DNA of 64,000 nucleotides from positions 1 through 64,000 of IMG/VR virus record IMGVR_UViG_3300009082_000002; one strand, given 5' to 3'. Positions 17,697-26,739 of the stretch are shown piece after piece; the stretch's first letter is position 1, and each line of letters begins with the position of its first letter. The notes under the pieces were generated by a model. The model worked only from the letters and a program-made list of their open reading frames with translations. It was not told the origin of the DNA and did not search any database. A program made the translations under genes and the position numbers. The DNA is from a virus.

Positions 17697-18749
17697 GTGC
17701 CCCGCAAGAGTACAACGAGGACCCGTCCTGGCGTTGTGTCGCTGGCGCGCGAGCTCGCCAAGGCTGATGCGAGCCTGCTAATCGGCGATGCGGCCAGCGC
17801 GCACATGACCATCCGCGGAGTTGTGCCGACCGGGCTGGAGAACATCGACATCGCCATCGGGATCGGCGGGCTGCCGTGGGGCCGGCTCTCGATGATCCAA
17901 GGACCGGAGGGCGGCGGCAAGACCTCCTTCTGCCTGTCGTGTTGTCGCGCGGTTCAACGGGAGGGCGGGGTCGCCGTGTACTATGATCCCGAGCGGAAGC
18001 TGAACAAGCCTTTCGCCTCCCGCAACGGGGTCGACACTGACGAGCTGGTCCTCGGCCACCCGGACACGATGGAGGCGATGGCGTACAAGATCATGAAGCT
18101 CGCCGACCGAGCCGTGGATATGGCCGTCGAGTACGAGCGGGACATCCCGGTCCTCGTCGTCGTGGATTCGATCACGGCGCTCAAGACCGGGCTGGATACG
18201 CCGCTCAAGAAGATGGTCGAGAAGGGCACGGCGCCGAGAGTCGGCGGGCAGGCCGCGATCATGTCAGCCCTGCTCCGCGAGGTCATCCCGAAGATCGCGC
18301 AGACTTCGCTCTCGCTCCTGTTCGTGTCGCAGCTTCGGACCAAGCTCACCAGCTTCGGCGCGCAGCAAGACTCGACGTGTGGCAACGCGCCCCGTTTTTA
18401 TGCCTCGCTCATCCTTCAGGCGAGACCCGAGACCGAGTGGGAGAGCAGTCGGAAGGTGGGCGCGAAGGTCGAAGCGGAGGTCGTGAAGAACCAGGTGGCA
18501 CAGCCGTTCCAGCGGGCTACTTACAAGATCAACGGCGCGCGTGGCCTCGACTACGAACACTCGCTGATGGAGGCTTGCCTCGTGCAAGACCTCGCGGCGA
18601 AGTCCGGGAGCTGGACTGTCTTCGACGAGGCCAGATTCGGCAAGCTCAAGGTGCAAGGTGCCCGCGGTCTGCGCAGGCTCGACAAGGCCAGCGGCGGCGA
18701 ACTTTACAAGAAGATCCGAAGTGCGGTCCGTACCGCCGCGGGGTGGTAG
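17697..18749 (+). CDS. uvsX: UvsX/RecA-type recombinase
   Basis: 350 residues. Walker A GPEGGGKTS at about 69-77, Walker B VLVVVDS near 151, and the DNA-binding loop region with LLFVSQLRTKL follow RecA order. It should form filaments on ssDNA for strand exchange and recombination-dependent replication. The GTG start has TAGGAGG upstream. The upstream leader hairpin may control its synthesis. The SbcD gene starts one base after its stop. Confidence 0.9.
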   Translation: MPRKSTTRTRPGVVSLARELAKADASLLIGDAASAHMTIRGVVPTGLENIDIAIGIGGLPWGRLSMIQGPEGGGKTSFCLSCCRAVQREGGVAVYYDPERKLNKPFASRNGVDTDELVLGHPDTMEAMAYKIMKLADRAVDMAVEYERDIPVLVVVDSITALKTGLDTPLKKMVEKGTAPRVGGQAAIMSALLREVIPKIAQTSLSLLFVSQLRTKLTSFGAQQDSTCGNAPRFYASLILQARPETEWESSRKVGAKVEAEVVKNQVAQPFQRATYKINGARGLDYEHSLMEACLVQDLAAKSGSWTVFDEARFGKLKVQGARGLRRLDKASGGELYKKIRSAVRTAAGW

Positions 18750-18750
18750 C

Positions 18751-19977
18751 ATGGCGAAGAAGCACGCAAGGCCGAAGCCAGTCAGCGGTAACCGATACCT
18801 CGTCTTCAGCGACCTGCACGCGGACAACCTGTTGCCGCTCTCGGTCTACAACGAGGATGGTCTCGGCGACCGGCTGGTGGACGCGGTCGAGGCGCTCACG
18901 CGAATCTGGCGCGTTGCGGAGGAGGAGGGCGTCCAGGCGATTCTCTTCCTTGGCGACCTCTTCAACCGACCGCGCGTTGACTCGATGACCATGACTACTA
19001 TCGGCCGTGCGTTGTACAAGCTGCAAGATGCCTTCCAGCTCCCGCTGGTGTTGTTGCCCGGGAATCATGACTCCGCCGGGCGACTGACCACGTCCTCAAC
19101 GGTGGACGTCTTCGGTGCGCTCGCGCTGCCGCACGCCATCATCGCGCGCGACGAGGAGCCCGCGGTATGGGATGCCGATCCGACCTTCTGTTTCGTTGCC
19201 AAGCGGTATGACCGGCCGGATGTGGCCGGGCCGAACTTGGCCGCGCACCTCGCGAGCGTGCCCGACCCGAGCAAGACGATCCTGCTCCTGCACCACGACA
19301 TCAAAGGCGCCAAGGTCGGGAGCTGGATGACCGAAGGCCTGGATCGCGACGTGCTCAAGCGCTTCCGCCTGGTATTGTCCGGCCACTATCATCAGCCGCA
19401 AGTCCTGACGCCCAGCGGCGAGCGGATCGAGCCGTCGCCGGAATTCGAGAGTGTGCCCTTCGGCGACCTCGACTGCGGCACCGTGGTCTACATCGGGGCG
19501 CCGCAGCAGATCGACTTCGGCGACGTCGGCGGTGCGCGCGGTGTCTGGCTGCTGGAGACCTTCCCAACCGGCAAGGTGAGCCTGGAGTTCCGTCAGCTTG
19601 ACGGGCCGCGCTTCGCGTCCGTGGACTTCGAGCATGACGCGTCCTATGCGGACGCGGTCAAGCCGCTGGCTGAACCGGCACAGGTCGGCGCGAAGTACGT
19701 CCGGCTCCGTGTGAGCGGGCCGAAGCATGCGCTCGACGCGCTTGACCGCGAACAGTACGAGAAGACCGCACGGCTCGCGCTGGATTCGGTTCCGCGTGCC
19801 TTCAAATGGGAGGTTGATGTGACCGCGCACCACAAGGCGCGGCTCGCGCTGGACACGCACCTCGGGATCGATGCGTTGATCGAAGCATACGTCAACTCGG
19901 ACCTGGTGGCTCTCGGCGAGCTTGACCCGGAAGATGTGCTCGCCTACGGCCGAGCCGTGCTGGAGGATGTGCGATGA
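18751..19977 (+). CDS. sbcD: SbcD/Mre11-type nuclease (T4 gp47-like)
   Basis: 408 residues. All calcineurin-type metal motifs are visible: FSDLHAD (about 18-24), FLGDLF, LPGNHDS, LLHHD and SGHYH. The C-terminal part is the capping domain. It should pair with the SbcC-type ATPase encoded 245 bases downstream to process DNA ends and hairpins. Starts right after uvsX. Confidence 0.9.
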   Translation: MAKKHARPKPVSGNRYLVFSDLHADNLLPLSVYNEDGLGDRLVDAVEALTRIWRVAEEEGVQAILFLGDLFNRPRVDSMTMTTIGRALYKLQDAFQLPLVLLPGNHDSAGRLTTSSTVDVFGALALPHAIIARDEEPAVWDADPTFCFVAKRYDRPDVAGPNLAAHLASVPDPSKTILLLHHDIKGAKVGSWMTEGLDRDVLKRFRLVLSGHYHQPQVLTPSGERIEPSPEFESVPFGDLDCGTVVYIGAPQQIDFGDVGGARGVWLLETFPTGKVSLEFRQLDGPRFASVDFEHDASYADAVKPLAEPAQVGAKYVRLRVSGPKHALDALDREQYEKTARLALDSVPRAFKWEVDVTAHHKARLALDTHLGIDALIEAYVNSDLVALGELDPEDVLAYGRAVLEDVR

Positions 19978-20222
19978 GAGACTCGGTTCACAGCGAACGA
20001 AAGGTCACGACTCCAGAGGCGTATCACGGCTCTGGCCTTGCCGGGCGTTGTCCGAGATGCGGTCGAGCGGCGCAGTTTCACGACTTTGAGCTTGGCACGG
20101 CAGGCGTCGGCACCATGGTCGATGCCGTGAGCGAGGCCTGCTGTGGCCTAGTTGCTATTGCCAAGATCAAGGTAGACGGGAGTCGCGTCGAGGAGCAGAT
20201 CGACTGGATGGAGGTCTCCTGA
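19974..20222 (+). CDS. small CxxC protein between sbcD and sbcC
   Basis: 82 residues, not recognised. It has CPRCGR (26-31) and a later CC pair, possibly one zinc site. It overlaps both sbcD (4 bases) and sbcC (1 base), so it is translationally coupled to the nuclease complex and might modify it. Confidence 0.6.
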   Translation: MRDSVHSERKVTTPEAYHGSGLAGRCPRCGRAAQFHDFELGTAGVGTMVDAVSEACCGLVAIAKIKVDGSRVEEQIDWMEVS

Positions 20223-22147
20223 TGATCGAGCTGAACCGGATCGAGTTCGAGGGTTTTCTTGCCTACCGCAAGCGGCAAGTCCTGCAGCTCAAGGACCGCG
20301 GGCTCTGCATCATCCTCGGCCGCAACGGCAGCGGGAAGACCACGATCTACGATGCGGTAACCTGGGCCTTGTACGGCGAGACCGTGACGGGCGAGAAGAC
20401 CGAGGAGGTCATCCACGTCGGCACAGACCAGGCGAAGACCGAGCTGTTCTTCTCTGATGTGGACTCGGCGCTCGACTACCGCGTACTCCGCATCCGCACG
20501 CGGACTGGCGGGCGTCTGCGACTCTGGCAAGCCGACGCCGATGGATCGGAGGTCGAGCTGACCGAGGCTGGAATGCCGCAGACCCAGGAGAGGATCGAAA
20601 GGATCATCGGGCTCGACTCGCTGGCCTTCCGTACCTGCATCCTTTTCGGCCAAGGCGATAGCAAGCGCTTTGCCTCGGATGCGACAACGGACGCAGAGCG
20701 CAAGCGGATCTTTCGGTCCGCACTGCGACTCGAAGTCTGCGAGGCCGCGCGGAAGGAAGTTGCGCAGCGGCGCAAGGGCTTCGAGCTGGAGGTCGCCGAG
20801 CTGGACCGCAAGTCGAAGTCCGTGCTGGAGCAGTTTGACACGGCGATGAACGATCTGAAGACCGCGCAGATGAACGATGATGCGTGGGCGACCCGCGCGG
20901 AAGAGAAGATCAACGGTCGCAAGACACGAATCGAGGAGCATTACTCCAGGATCGAGGAGCTGGAGGCGAGCGGAGTTGAAGACGCGCTGGTAGTTCTCGA
21001 CGCACAGGTCGACGAAATCAACGCCAGGCTGAAGAAGGTGAACGAGCTGAAGGCTTCGCTCGCTTCGGTGTCGGTGAGACTGCACGAAGCCGAAGCGCAA
21101 GAGCTAGAGCAGACGCGCGGGCAGCACAAGGCCAGTGCGAAGCTCGAAGCTGCCAAGACTGCATTGAAGGCTTTGCTCGACGCGGCCAACTCCGGGCGGT
21201 GCGACGTCTGCGGTTCCGATCTCGACGCGGACAACGACGGCTTCGCGCGGGAGAAGGTGGCGCGCGAGACTGCCGTGGCTGACGCAAAGACCGCGCTAGC
21301 CGCCGTGGATCGGAAGTGGAAGGAGTTGACCATCGCAGCGGCGAACGTGCGCGCGGAGCAGGTGCGGATCAACGGCTTCATCGAGAAGGCCGGCGATCCG
21401 CAGGCCGAGCTGACGAAGATCGAGCGAGAGCGCGCAGCGCTGGCGCGCACCGCTTCGGAGATCGAACGGCTGCGAGAACAAGTCGCCGCAGAGCGGCAGG
21501 CTATCAAGGACGAGCGCATCGCGCCCAACCCGTACAAAGCCCAGGCCAAGGACTTGCGTGCGCGTATTGCCGAGTTGCGCCGCCGCGTGGGCCGGTTGCA
21601 GGCGGAAGGGCAGCAGGCACAGTCAATGCTGGAGTTGACCACGTTCTGGGTCAACGGCTTCGGCGCGCGCGGCGTTCAGTCCTTCGCCATAGACCACGTC
21701 CTGCCGCGGCTCACGTCCGCGTCGCAGGAGTACCTCGACGTCCTGTCGGATGGCGCGCTTCAGATCGAATACGACACGGTCAGCAAGCTAAAGACGACGG
21801 GCGAGGCCAGAGACAAATTCGAGATCCGCACGCGTATTGATGGCCACGAAGGAATGAAGACGAGCGGGGCGCAGAAAACGCGTGTCGCTCTGTCCGCGTC
21901 CTTCGGACTGTCGGATCTCATCGCAGAACGCGAGGGCGCGTCGATTGCTTGCTATTTCCTCGACGAGGCGTTTGACGGTCTTGACCAGGAAGGCAAGGAC
22001 CGGCTCTGCGACTTGCTGCGGTTGCTTCGCTCGCGCCGCTCGACTATCCTTGCCGTGTCGCACGACCCGGACGTCGCTCGGCACTTCGATCATGTGATCC
22101 GGGTCGAGCGCGAGGACGGGGAGTCGCGGATCGAGGAGGGCGCGTGA
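20222..22147 (+). CDS. sbcC: SbcC/Rad50-type ATPase (T4 gp46-like)
   Basis: 641 residues, short for SbcC but similar to T4 gp46. Walker A GRNGSGKTT is near residue 35, two coiled-coil arms flank a zinc hook CDVC near 326-329, and the C-terminal half carries ABC Walker B/D-loop CYFLDEAFDGLD near 578. It should tether and unwind DNA ends for the SbcD nuclease. Its start overlaps the previous stop (TGATG). Confidence 0.9.
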   Translation: MIELNRIEFEGFLAYRKRQVLQLKDRGLCIILGRNGSGKTTIYDAVTWALYGETVTGEKTEEVIHVGTDQAKTELFFSDVDSALDYRVLRIRTRTGGRLRLWQADADGSEVELTEAGMPQTQERIERIIGLDSLAFRTCILFGQGDSKRFASDATTDAERKRIFRSALRLEVCEAARKEVAQRRKGFELEVAELDRKSKSVLEQFDTAMNDLKTAQMNDDAWATRAEEKINGRKTRIEEHYSRIEELEASGVEDALVVLDAQVDEINARLKKVNELKASLASVSVRLHEAEAQELEQTRGQHKASAKLEAAKTALKALLDAANSGRCDVCGSDLDADNDGFAREKVARETAVADAKTALAAVDRKWKELTIAAANVRAEQVRINGFIEKAGDPQAELTKIERERAALARTASEIERLREQVAAERQAIKDERIAPNPYKAQAKDLRARIAELRRRVGRLQAEGQQAQSMLELTTFWVNGFGARGVQSFAIDHVLPRLTSASQEYLDVLSDGALQIEYDTVSKLKTTGEARDKFEIRTRIDGHEGMKTSGAQKTRVALSASFGLSDLIAEREGASIACYFLDEAFDGLDQEGKDRLCDLLRLLRSRRSTILAVSHDPDVARHFDHVIRVEREDGESRIEEGA

Positions 22148-22296
22148 TGCTAGGCAGCTGTCTTCGGACCATGGTCGGATGTGCCGCGATGGGCGTAGCA
22201 GCGACCGCGTCTCTGATGGCCGCGTTGGTGGCTCTGCTGGCAGAGGTAGTGGATGATGTCGCCAGCCTTTTCGACAGCGGAGGAATCGACCCGTGA
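22147..22296 (+). CDS. 49-residue predicted membrane protein
   Basis: A small gene that joins its neighbours by TGATG (start) and GTGA (end) overlaps and has GAGGAGGG upstream. Residues 10-36 are hydrophobic (Gly/Ala/Leu/Val/Met), enough for one membrane helix; the end is acidic. Function unknown. Confidence 0.55.
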   Translation: MLGSCLRTMVGCAAMGVAATASLMAALVALLAEVVDDVASLFDSGGIDP

Positions 22297-22916
22297 AGCC
22301 GCGCAAGCTGAAGCCCAGGGCCAAGCCGCGCAGTAGAGCCAGCACTGGCACGCAGAAGGGCGGTGTGTTTGAACGTGACGTCGCGCTTGCGCTCTCGGAA
22401 TGGTGGGGCGACGCACCGGGTCTTCCGCACACCGAGCGGAGCTTCCGCCGCAGTCCAGGCAGCGGCGGAATCGATCCGCACGAATGGCCCGGTGACGTGA
22501 TCCCGACGCGCCGCATCGCGCATCTCTGGCCGGTGGTGATTGAATGCAAGGCCCGCGACAGTGAGTTCGGAGATCTGATCGAACTGCTGACCGCGCCGAA
22601 GCATCCGCTGTTCACGTGGCTTGACCAGGTGCGGAACAACGCGCAGGGAGTGGGCCGGCAGTGGTGGCTTTTGGTGCGACGCGTTCACTATCCATGGCTC
22701 TTGTTCATGGACTGGCGCACCTGGTGTAACTTGACCGCCTCGGGTGGCATCGTCTCCCTTCCGCTGCTCGGCCCGCTCTTCCGTTTCCGCCAGGGCAACG
22801 ATGCGCGCTTCGTGTCAATCTGCCTGTTCGACAAGTTCCTGGCAGCGGTCACGCCCGATGAGCTGTGCCGGGCGCTTCCGATCCGAGAGGTGCAGGATGT
22901 CAAGCCGCGCAGATAG
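22293..22916 (+). CDS. PD-(D/E)XK nuclease, possible Holliday junction resolvase
   Basis: 207 residues. A basic N-terminus (KPRKLKPRAKPRSR) is followed by a helix with GVFERDVALALSEWW, then PGDVIP and VVIECKAR, the D ... ExK active site of the PD-(D/E)XK fold. RecU-like and related phage resolvases look like this, and recombination neighbours fit a junction resolvase. The start is a GTG with GGAGGAA upstream. It could also be another structure-specific endonuclease. Confidence 0.6.
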   Translation: MKPRKLKPRAKPRSRASTGTQKGGVFERDVALALSEWWGDAPGLPHTERSFRRSPGSGGIDPHEWPGDVIPTRRIAHLWPVVIECKARDSEFGDLIELLTAPKHPLFTWLDQVRNNAQGVGRQWWLLVRRVHYPWLLFMDWRTWCNLTASGGIVSLPLLGPLFRFRQGNDARFVSICLFDKFLAAVTPDELCRALPIREVQDVKPRR

Positions 22917-23160
22917 TCTTGAATCGCTGACGGACTGGCAACTCCTAGTCCTCCAGGCGATCCGAGAGCTCTCCACTGACCTCGATGACAACGACGGGCT
23001 CACCCCTGGCGACATCGGAATGGGTGCGGGAGTCGACTACGATTCCGCTTCCAGCCGCGCTTGCTCCGCGTTGAAGGCGCTGGTGGAGCGTGGGTTCGTC
23101 GAGAAGAAAGCTCGCGGCCGCTATCGGCTCACGAAGCTCGGTTGGTGTGCCCGTGGGTGA
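22897..23160 (+). CDS. winged-helix DNA-binding protein, MarR/wHTH-like
   Basis: 87 residues. Helices LLVLQAIRELS, TPGDIGMGAGV, SRACSALKALVERGFV and a basic wing KKARGRYRLTKLG make a compact winged helix. Overlaps both neighbours. Could be a transcription regulator of the phage; target unknown. Confidence 0.6.
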   Translation: MSSRADSLESLTDWQLLVLQAIRELSTDLDDNDGLTPGDIGMGAGVDYDSASSRACSALKALVERGFVEKKARGRYRLTKLGWCARG

Positions 23161-24151
23161 TCGAAGACCAGTGATCCTTTTCGACGGACTCAACGTCCTT
23201 TACCGCTGCGCTTATGCGATGATGCCTGGCGGGCTCTCGGTTGTCCTCGACGGCGAGACCACGAGCACGGGCGCAGCGTACCGGATGCTCCGCACTATCG
23301 TCGAGGTCCACGCGACGGAGCCGACCGCGATTCCTGTTGTCGTCTGGGATGCGGATCTCTCGCGCGCATCGCTGCGCCGGCACAAGATGGATAAGAGCTA
23401 CAAGGCGGGGCGTGCTCCGAAGAACGAACTCGACCTTGACTTCCACCGCGAGGTCCACGACCAGCGCCGCTTGCTGAACCAGTTGCTCGCGCGGGTCGGT
23501 TGCTTCCAGGCCGTGGCCGGTGAGGGGTGGGAAGCCGATGACGTCATCGCAACCAAGGCCAGGCGGCTCTCGAAGCTGGGCTCGGTCCTGATCGTATCCA
23601 ACGACCGCGACATGCTCTCGCTCCTGGACTTCGATGGCGTGCGCATCCTCAATATCGGTTCGCGTCGGCACTCGCAGCCTGGCGAGCTGTACGAGTACCG
23701 CGACCGCGAGTGGTTCCAAGAGAAGTACCCTGAGGTCGGGCCGTCGCAGTGGATCGAGATGCGCGCACTGATGGGCGACAGCAGTGACGGGATCAAGGGC
23801 GTGGCCGGCATCGGCGAGGTCTGGGCGTACAAGCTCATCCGCGCCTATGGCACCGCGCTCGATGCGGTTCGGTACGCGAAGGCCAAGGAGGAGGGACACG
23901 CGCTGCGAGTCCCCGATGGCCCGTTCGACACCGCGAAGAGCGTGCAAAAGAAGTTGCTCGGCCAGGAGGAGGCCGTCGAGAAAGCGATGAAGCTCCTTGC
24001 CCTGAACTACAGCGCGCCTCACGAGTGGATCGCGCGGAGCACGGACCGCCGAGTCGCGCTGCAGGAGATCCGCAGGTTGCGTTTCAAGTCTTTCCTTGCC
24101 GGCACGCTGCGCGCGCAGTTGTCGGAGTTGCTCGATGCTTGCGCCGCTTGA
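23153..24151 (+). CDS. 5'-3' exonuclease / flap endonuclease (PIN-like, T4 RNase H type)
   Basis: 332 residues from GTG 23153 (GTG 23147 also possible). The N-terminal VILFDGLNVLYR gives the first metal Asp, then VWDAD, the helical arch with RHKMDKSYKAGR, EGWEADDVIA and VSNDRDM for the acidic cluster, and a helix-hairpin-helix (GIKGVAGIG). It should remove RNA primers and flaps. The gene overlaps the wHTH gene upstream and the UDG gene downstream. Confidence 0.85.
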   Translation: MGDRRPVILFDGLNVLYRCAYAMMPGGLSVVLDGETTSTGAAYRMLRTIVEVHATEPTAIPVVVWDADLSRASLRRHKMDKSYKAGRAPKNELDLDFHREVHDQRRLLNQLLARVGCFQAVAGEGWEADDVIATKARRLSKLGSVLIVSNDRDMLSLLDFDGVRILNIGSRRHSQPGELYEYRDREWFQEKYPEVGPSQWIEMRALMGDSSDGIKGVAGIGEVWAYKLIRAYGTALDAVRYAKAKEEGHALRVPDGPFDTAKSVQKKLLGQEEAVEKAMKLLALNYSAPHEWIARSTDRRVALQEIRRLRFKSFLAGTLRAQLSELLDACAA

Positions 24152-24743
24152 CCGGCTGCGCCGCAACGTCGAGCGGTGCGAACGCTGCCCGGAACTGGTG
24201 GCGAGTCGGCAGCGCGTCGTCTTCGGCGATGGTCCGCCTGACGCGAGGTGGATGGTCGTCGGCGAGGCGCCCGGCGAGGAAGAGGACAAGCGTGGCGTCC
24301 CCTTCATCGGTCGTGCAGGGCAGAAGGCCAGGACGGTCATGCTTGCGGAGGGCCTCGACCCAGACACGGCCTTCTGGACAAACACGATTCTTTGCCACCC
24401 GCCGCGGAACCGCGACCCGCACCCTGACGAGATCCGACGCTGCTGGTATCGGCTCGCTCTGACGATTCGGTTGATCATGCCGGTTGCGATCCTCGCCTTT
24501 GGTCTGCCAGCAACGCGCACGCTCCTACGCAAGCCGGAGCTGGTTCGCGGGAAGTCGATGTCAGAGCTGCGTGGCCGGCCGCAGCCGTTCGAGGTCGTCA
24601 CTCGCGGCGACCGCCGCTTTGGTTGTCACGTCTTTCCGACGTATCATCCGGCTTACATCCTCCGGCCGACCGGCAGGCCCTTCGAGGGCGAGTGGCGGTC
24701 CGACTTGCGGCTCGTGAGGAATGTCCTGGAGGCTACGCGATGA
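24135..24743 (+). CDS. uracil-DNA glycosylase, family 4 (iron-sulfur)
   Basis: 202 residues. It has the family motifs GEAPGEEEDKRGVPFIGRAG near 43-62, an iron-sulfur ligand pair C15-x2-C18, two further Cys around TILCHPPRNRDPHPDEIRRC, and TYHPAYILR near the end. It removes uracil from DNA. Its presence in a phage with its own polymerase suggests normal thymine DNA or repair of deaminated cytosine. Overlaps the exonuclease gene. Confidence 0.9.
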   Translation: MLAPLDRLRRNVERCERCPELVASRQRVVFGDGPPDARWMVVGEAPGEEEDKRGVPFIGRAGQKARTVMLAEGLDPDTAFWTNTILCHPPRNRDPHPDEIRRCWYRLALTIRLIMPVAILAFGLPATRTLLRKPELVRGKSMSELRGRPQPFEVVTRGDRRFGCHVFPTYHPAYILRPTGRPFEGEWRSDLRLVRNVLEATR

Positions 24744-24865
24744 GCGATGAGCTGAAGTACTCGATGGACTACGTGGACCTCGGCCTCATTTGGTGGTCGA
24801 CCATCTGGGCTGCGGTGCCGTATCCATTGCTCTACATCGAAGACGAGTTCTGGGGGTTGCGATGA
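24740..24865 (+). CDS. 41-residue protein, hydrophobic centre
   Basis: Very short gene linked by 4-base overlaps (ATGA) to both neighbours. It contains the hydrophobic patch LGLIWWSTIWAAVPYPLLY, possibly membrane-associated. Function unknown. Confidence 0.5.
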   Translation: MSDELKYSMDYVDLGLIWWSTIWAAVPYPLLYIEDEFWGLR

Positions 24866-25167
24866 AGCTGAAGGTCATCGCTTCCGAGCTGCCCGCTCAC
24901 GCCCGCGAGCTGCGGCGTGAGCTGCAACAGCACCGCGCGGACTTGGAAGTGAAACGCGTGAAGATCGACGAGCTGCGTGCGCGGCTCTGGCGCTACTTGC
25001 AGCGCGAGTTCAACCTCGATCTGAATGGAAAGCAGTACCGTATTGACGCGGCCGGGCAATTAGTCGAAGTCGAAGAGGAGCAGAACCAAGGGGGCGAGGA
25101 GTCGGTGGCAGGTGCGGTCGCTGCGCGGTATCTCGCGAGCCGCGACGACGATCCGGGTCTGCACTGA
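24862..25167 (+). CDS. coiled-coil protein, unknown function
   Basis: 101 residues. Residues 8-55 form a charged helix (ELRRELQQHRADLEVKRVK), followed by an acidic Gln/Glu stretch. It starts inside the previous stop. No domain recognised; position before the amidase gives no strong hint. Confidence 0.55.
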   Translation: MKLKVIASELPAHARELRRELQQHRADLEVKRVKIDELRARLWRYLQREFNLDLNGKQYRIDAAGQLVEVEEEQNQGGEESVAGAVAARYLASRDDDPGLH

Positions 25168-25183
25168 CCGGAAGGATCGAAGG

Positions 25184-25927
25184 ATGGGAGACAAGGCGAG
25201 GATCGAAGCTGTCCGCGAAGCACTGCGCCAGCTCATCGTCGAGCGCGTTCCTTCTCCGAACCACGGCGGCGCGTTCGCTGGGCCGAGCGACCCGACTGCC
25301 GTCGTCATCCACTACACTGGCGGGCCGCACGGGACCACGGCCAAGTGGTTCGCCAACCCGCAAGCCCGAGCGGCTGCGCACCTGATCATCCAGCGCGACG
25401 GCAAACTCATCATGTCCGTTGACCTCGACTGGCAAGCCTGGCACGCGGGCGTTTCTTCGCTCAACGGCCGAAAGGACTGCAACAAGTTCACCTGGGGGAT
25501 CGAACTGGAGAACTGGGGTCCCATCGTGCGGCGCGGCGATGGGTACTTCGTCTGGCCGCCGATGAAGGATGGCGTGCCGCTATTCGAGCGGCGCTTCAGC
25601 GGCGGCGCGATCTCGCACGCGCCTTTTGATCGTCGGTACGAGTACTGGGAAAGCTACACCGACGACCAGATCGAGACCTTGACCGACGTGCTGCGCGAGA
25701 TGGTTTGTCCGCCCGGGTACAGCTTCGCTATTCCGCGCGAGATGATCGTCGGGCACGAGCACGTCGCGCCAGAGCGGAAGATCGACCCGGGTCCCGTGTT
25801 TCCGTGGAAGCGGGTCTTGGATTCGGTCTACGGCCGCGAAGACCGCGCGCCGGTCACGACGCTGGCGGACGAGAGCGACGAGTTGTTCTTCGAGATGATG
25901 GGAGCGAAGCCGAAGGATCGGGGGTAA
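25184..25927 (+). CDS. N-acetylmuramoyl-L-alanine amidase endolysin
   Basis: 247 residues. An Amidase_2/PGRP zinc site can be read: H43 in VIHYTGG, second His in IVGHEHV, and the K-x-DPG ligand block RKIDPGP near 196-199; WHAG and GIELENWG lie between. This cleaves the amide bond between sugar and peptide in murein and should release virions. No signal peptide is seen, so export would need a holin; a single-TM protein lies ~800 bases downstream. ATG with GAAGGATCGAAGG upstream. Confidence 0.85.
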   Translation: MGDKARIEAVREALRQLIVERVPSPNHGGAFAGPSDPTAVVIHYTGGPHGTTAKWFANPQARAAAHLIIQRDGKLIMSVDLDWQAWHAGVSSLNGRKDCNKFTWGIELENWGPIVRRGDGYFVWPPMKDGVPLFERRFSGGAISHAPFDRRYEYWESYTDDQIETLTDVLREMVCPPGYSFAIPREMIVGHEHVAPERKIDPGPVFPWKRVLDSVYGREDRAPVTTLADESDELFFEMMGAKPKDRG

Positions 25928-25929
25928 AG

Positions 25930-26553
25930 ATGAAGCGCAAGCCGTTGACGACTGTGGTGAGCTACCCGGAGCGCGGGCCGTGGGGCGATCAGAAGTTCCG
26001 CGGCAACTGCTCTGGCCATCTTGTCGTGGACCTATGCTGCTATCTCGCGCCGGCCAGCGTGCTCGACCCGATGGATGGCAGCGGGACATCCCGTGACGTC
26101 TGCCGCGAGCTGGGTATCGAGTACGCTGGCTTCGATCTCGCGCGCGGGCCGGAGCAGGATGTCTTTGCCGTGCCGTGGGGCGCGCAGCGCTTCGACCTAG
26201 TCTTTTGTCATCCGCCGTACTCGGACATGATCACCTATGGCCACGGCGAATGCGACCTTTCCAGGTTGAAGCCGCGCGAGTTCCGCGCTGCGCTCGTCGC
26301 GTTGGCCGAGCTTCTTTTCAGCGAGGCAGTTGCGGACGGCGGGCACCTGGCGATCCTCATCGGTTCGCTCCGTCGCAACGGCTGCGTCTGGGCATTCAAC
26401 CGTGGCCTCATCGAGTGGCGCGAGCCGAGTGAGCCCGAGATTGTCAAGGTCCAGCACAACGTCGCGAGCGCGTCCACGCGGACCGGGATGCTCTATGGCA
26501 ACCGTTTCATCCCCATCGTTGACGAGCGTGTTCTGATCTGGCGAAAGGAGTGA
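25930..26553 (+). CDS. DNA methyltransferase (DPPY-type with HPPY variant)
   Basis: 207 residues. The SAM-binding motif is VLDPMDGSGTS and the catalytic motif IV is CHPPYSD, where the usual first Asp of DPPY is His. N4- and N6-methylases of this fold sometimes accept HPPY. It may protect phage DNA or mark it. It starts 2 bases after the amidase stop and has no detectable restriction partner. Confidence 0.7.
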   Translation: MKRKPLTTVVSYPERGPWGDQKFRGNCSGHLVVDLCCYLAPASVLDPMDGSGTSRDVCRELGIEYAGFDLARGPEQDVFAVPWGAQRFDLVFCHPPYSDMITYGHGECDLSRLKPREFRAALVALAELLFSEAVADGGHLAILIGSLRRNGCVWAFNRGLIEWREPSEPEIVKVQHNVASASTRTGMLYGNRFIPIVDERVLIWRKE

Positions 26554-26556
26554 GTG

Positions 26557-26739
26557 ATGGCTGTCATCGGGACCGACCGGTTCGCAGAGAAGTGCGCGCG
26601 CTGCGGCAAGGGCCCGGTGGAGCAGACCAAGTTTCAGCCGCCGAGCACGCCAGACCGGCCAGCGAAGATCGGCCCGGGTTATTTCCGGGTCCGCCGCCGC
26701 TGTAAGGCGTGCGGATTCGTCTGGGAGAAAAGCAGATGA
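26557..26739 (+). CDS. small zinc-ribbon protein
   Basis: 60 residues with two CxxC pairs (CARCG at 11-15 and CKACG near 51-55), a standard zinc ribbon. AAGGAG lies 7 bases before the ATG. Function unknown. Confidence 0.65.
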   Translation: MAVIGTDRFAEKCARCGKGPVEQTKFQPPSTPDRPAKIGPGYFRVRRRCKACGFVWEKSR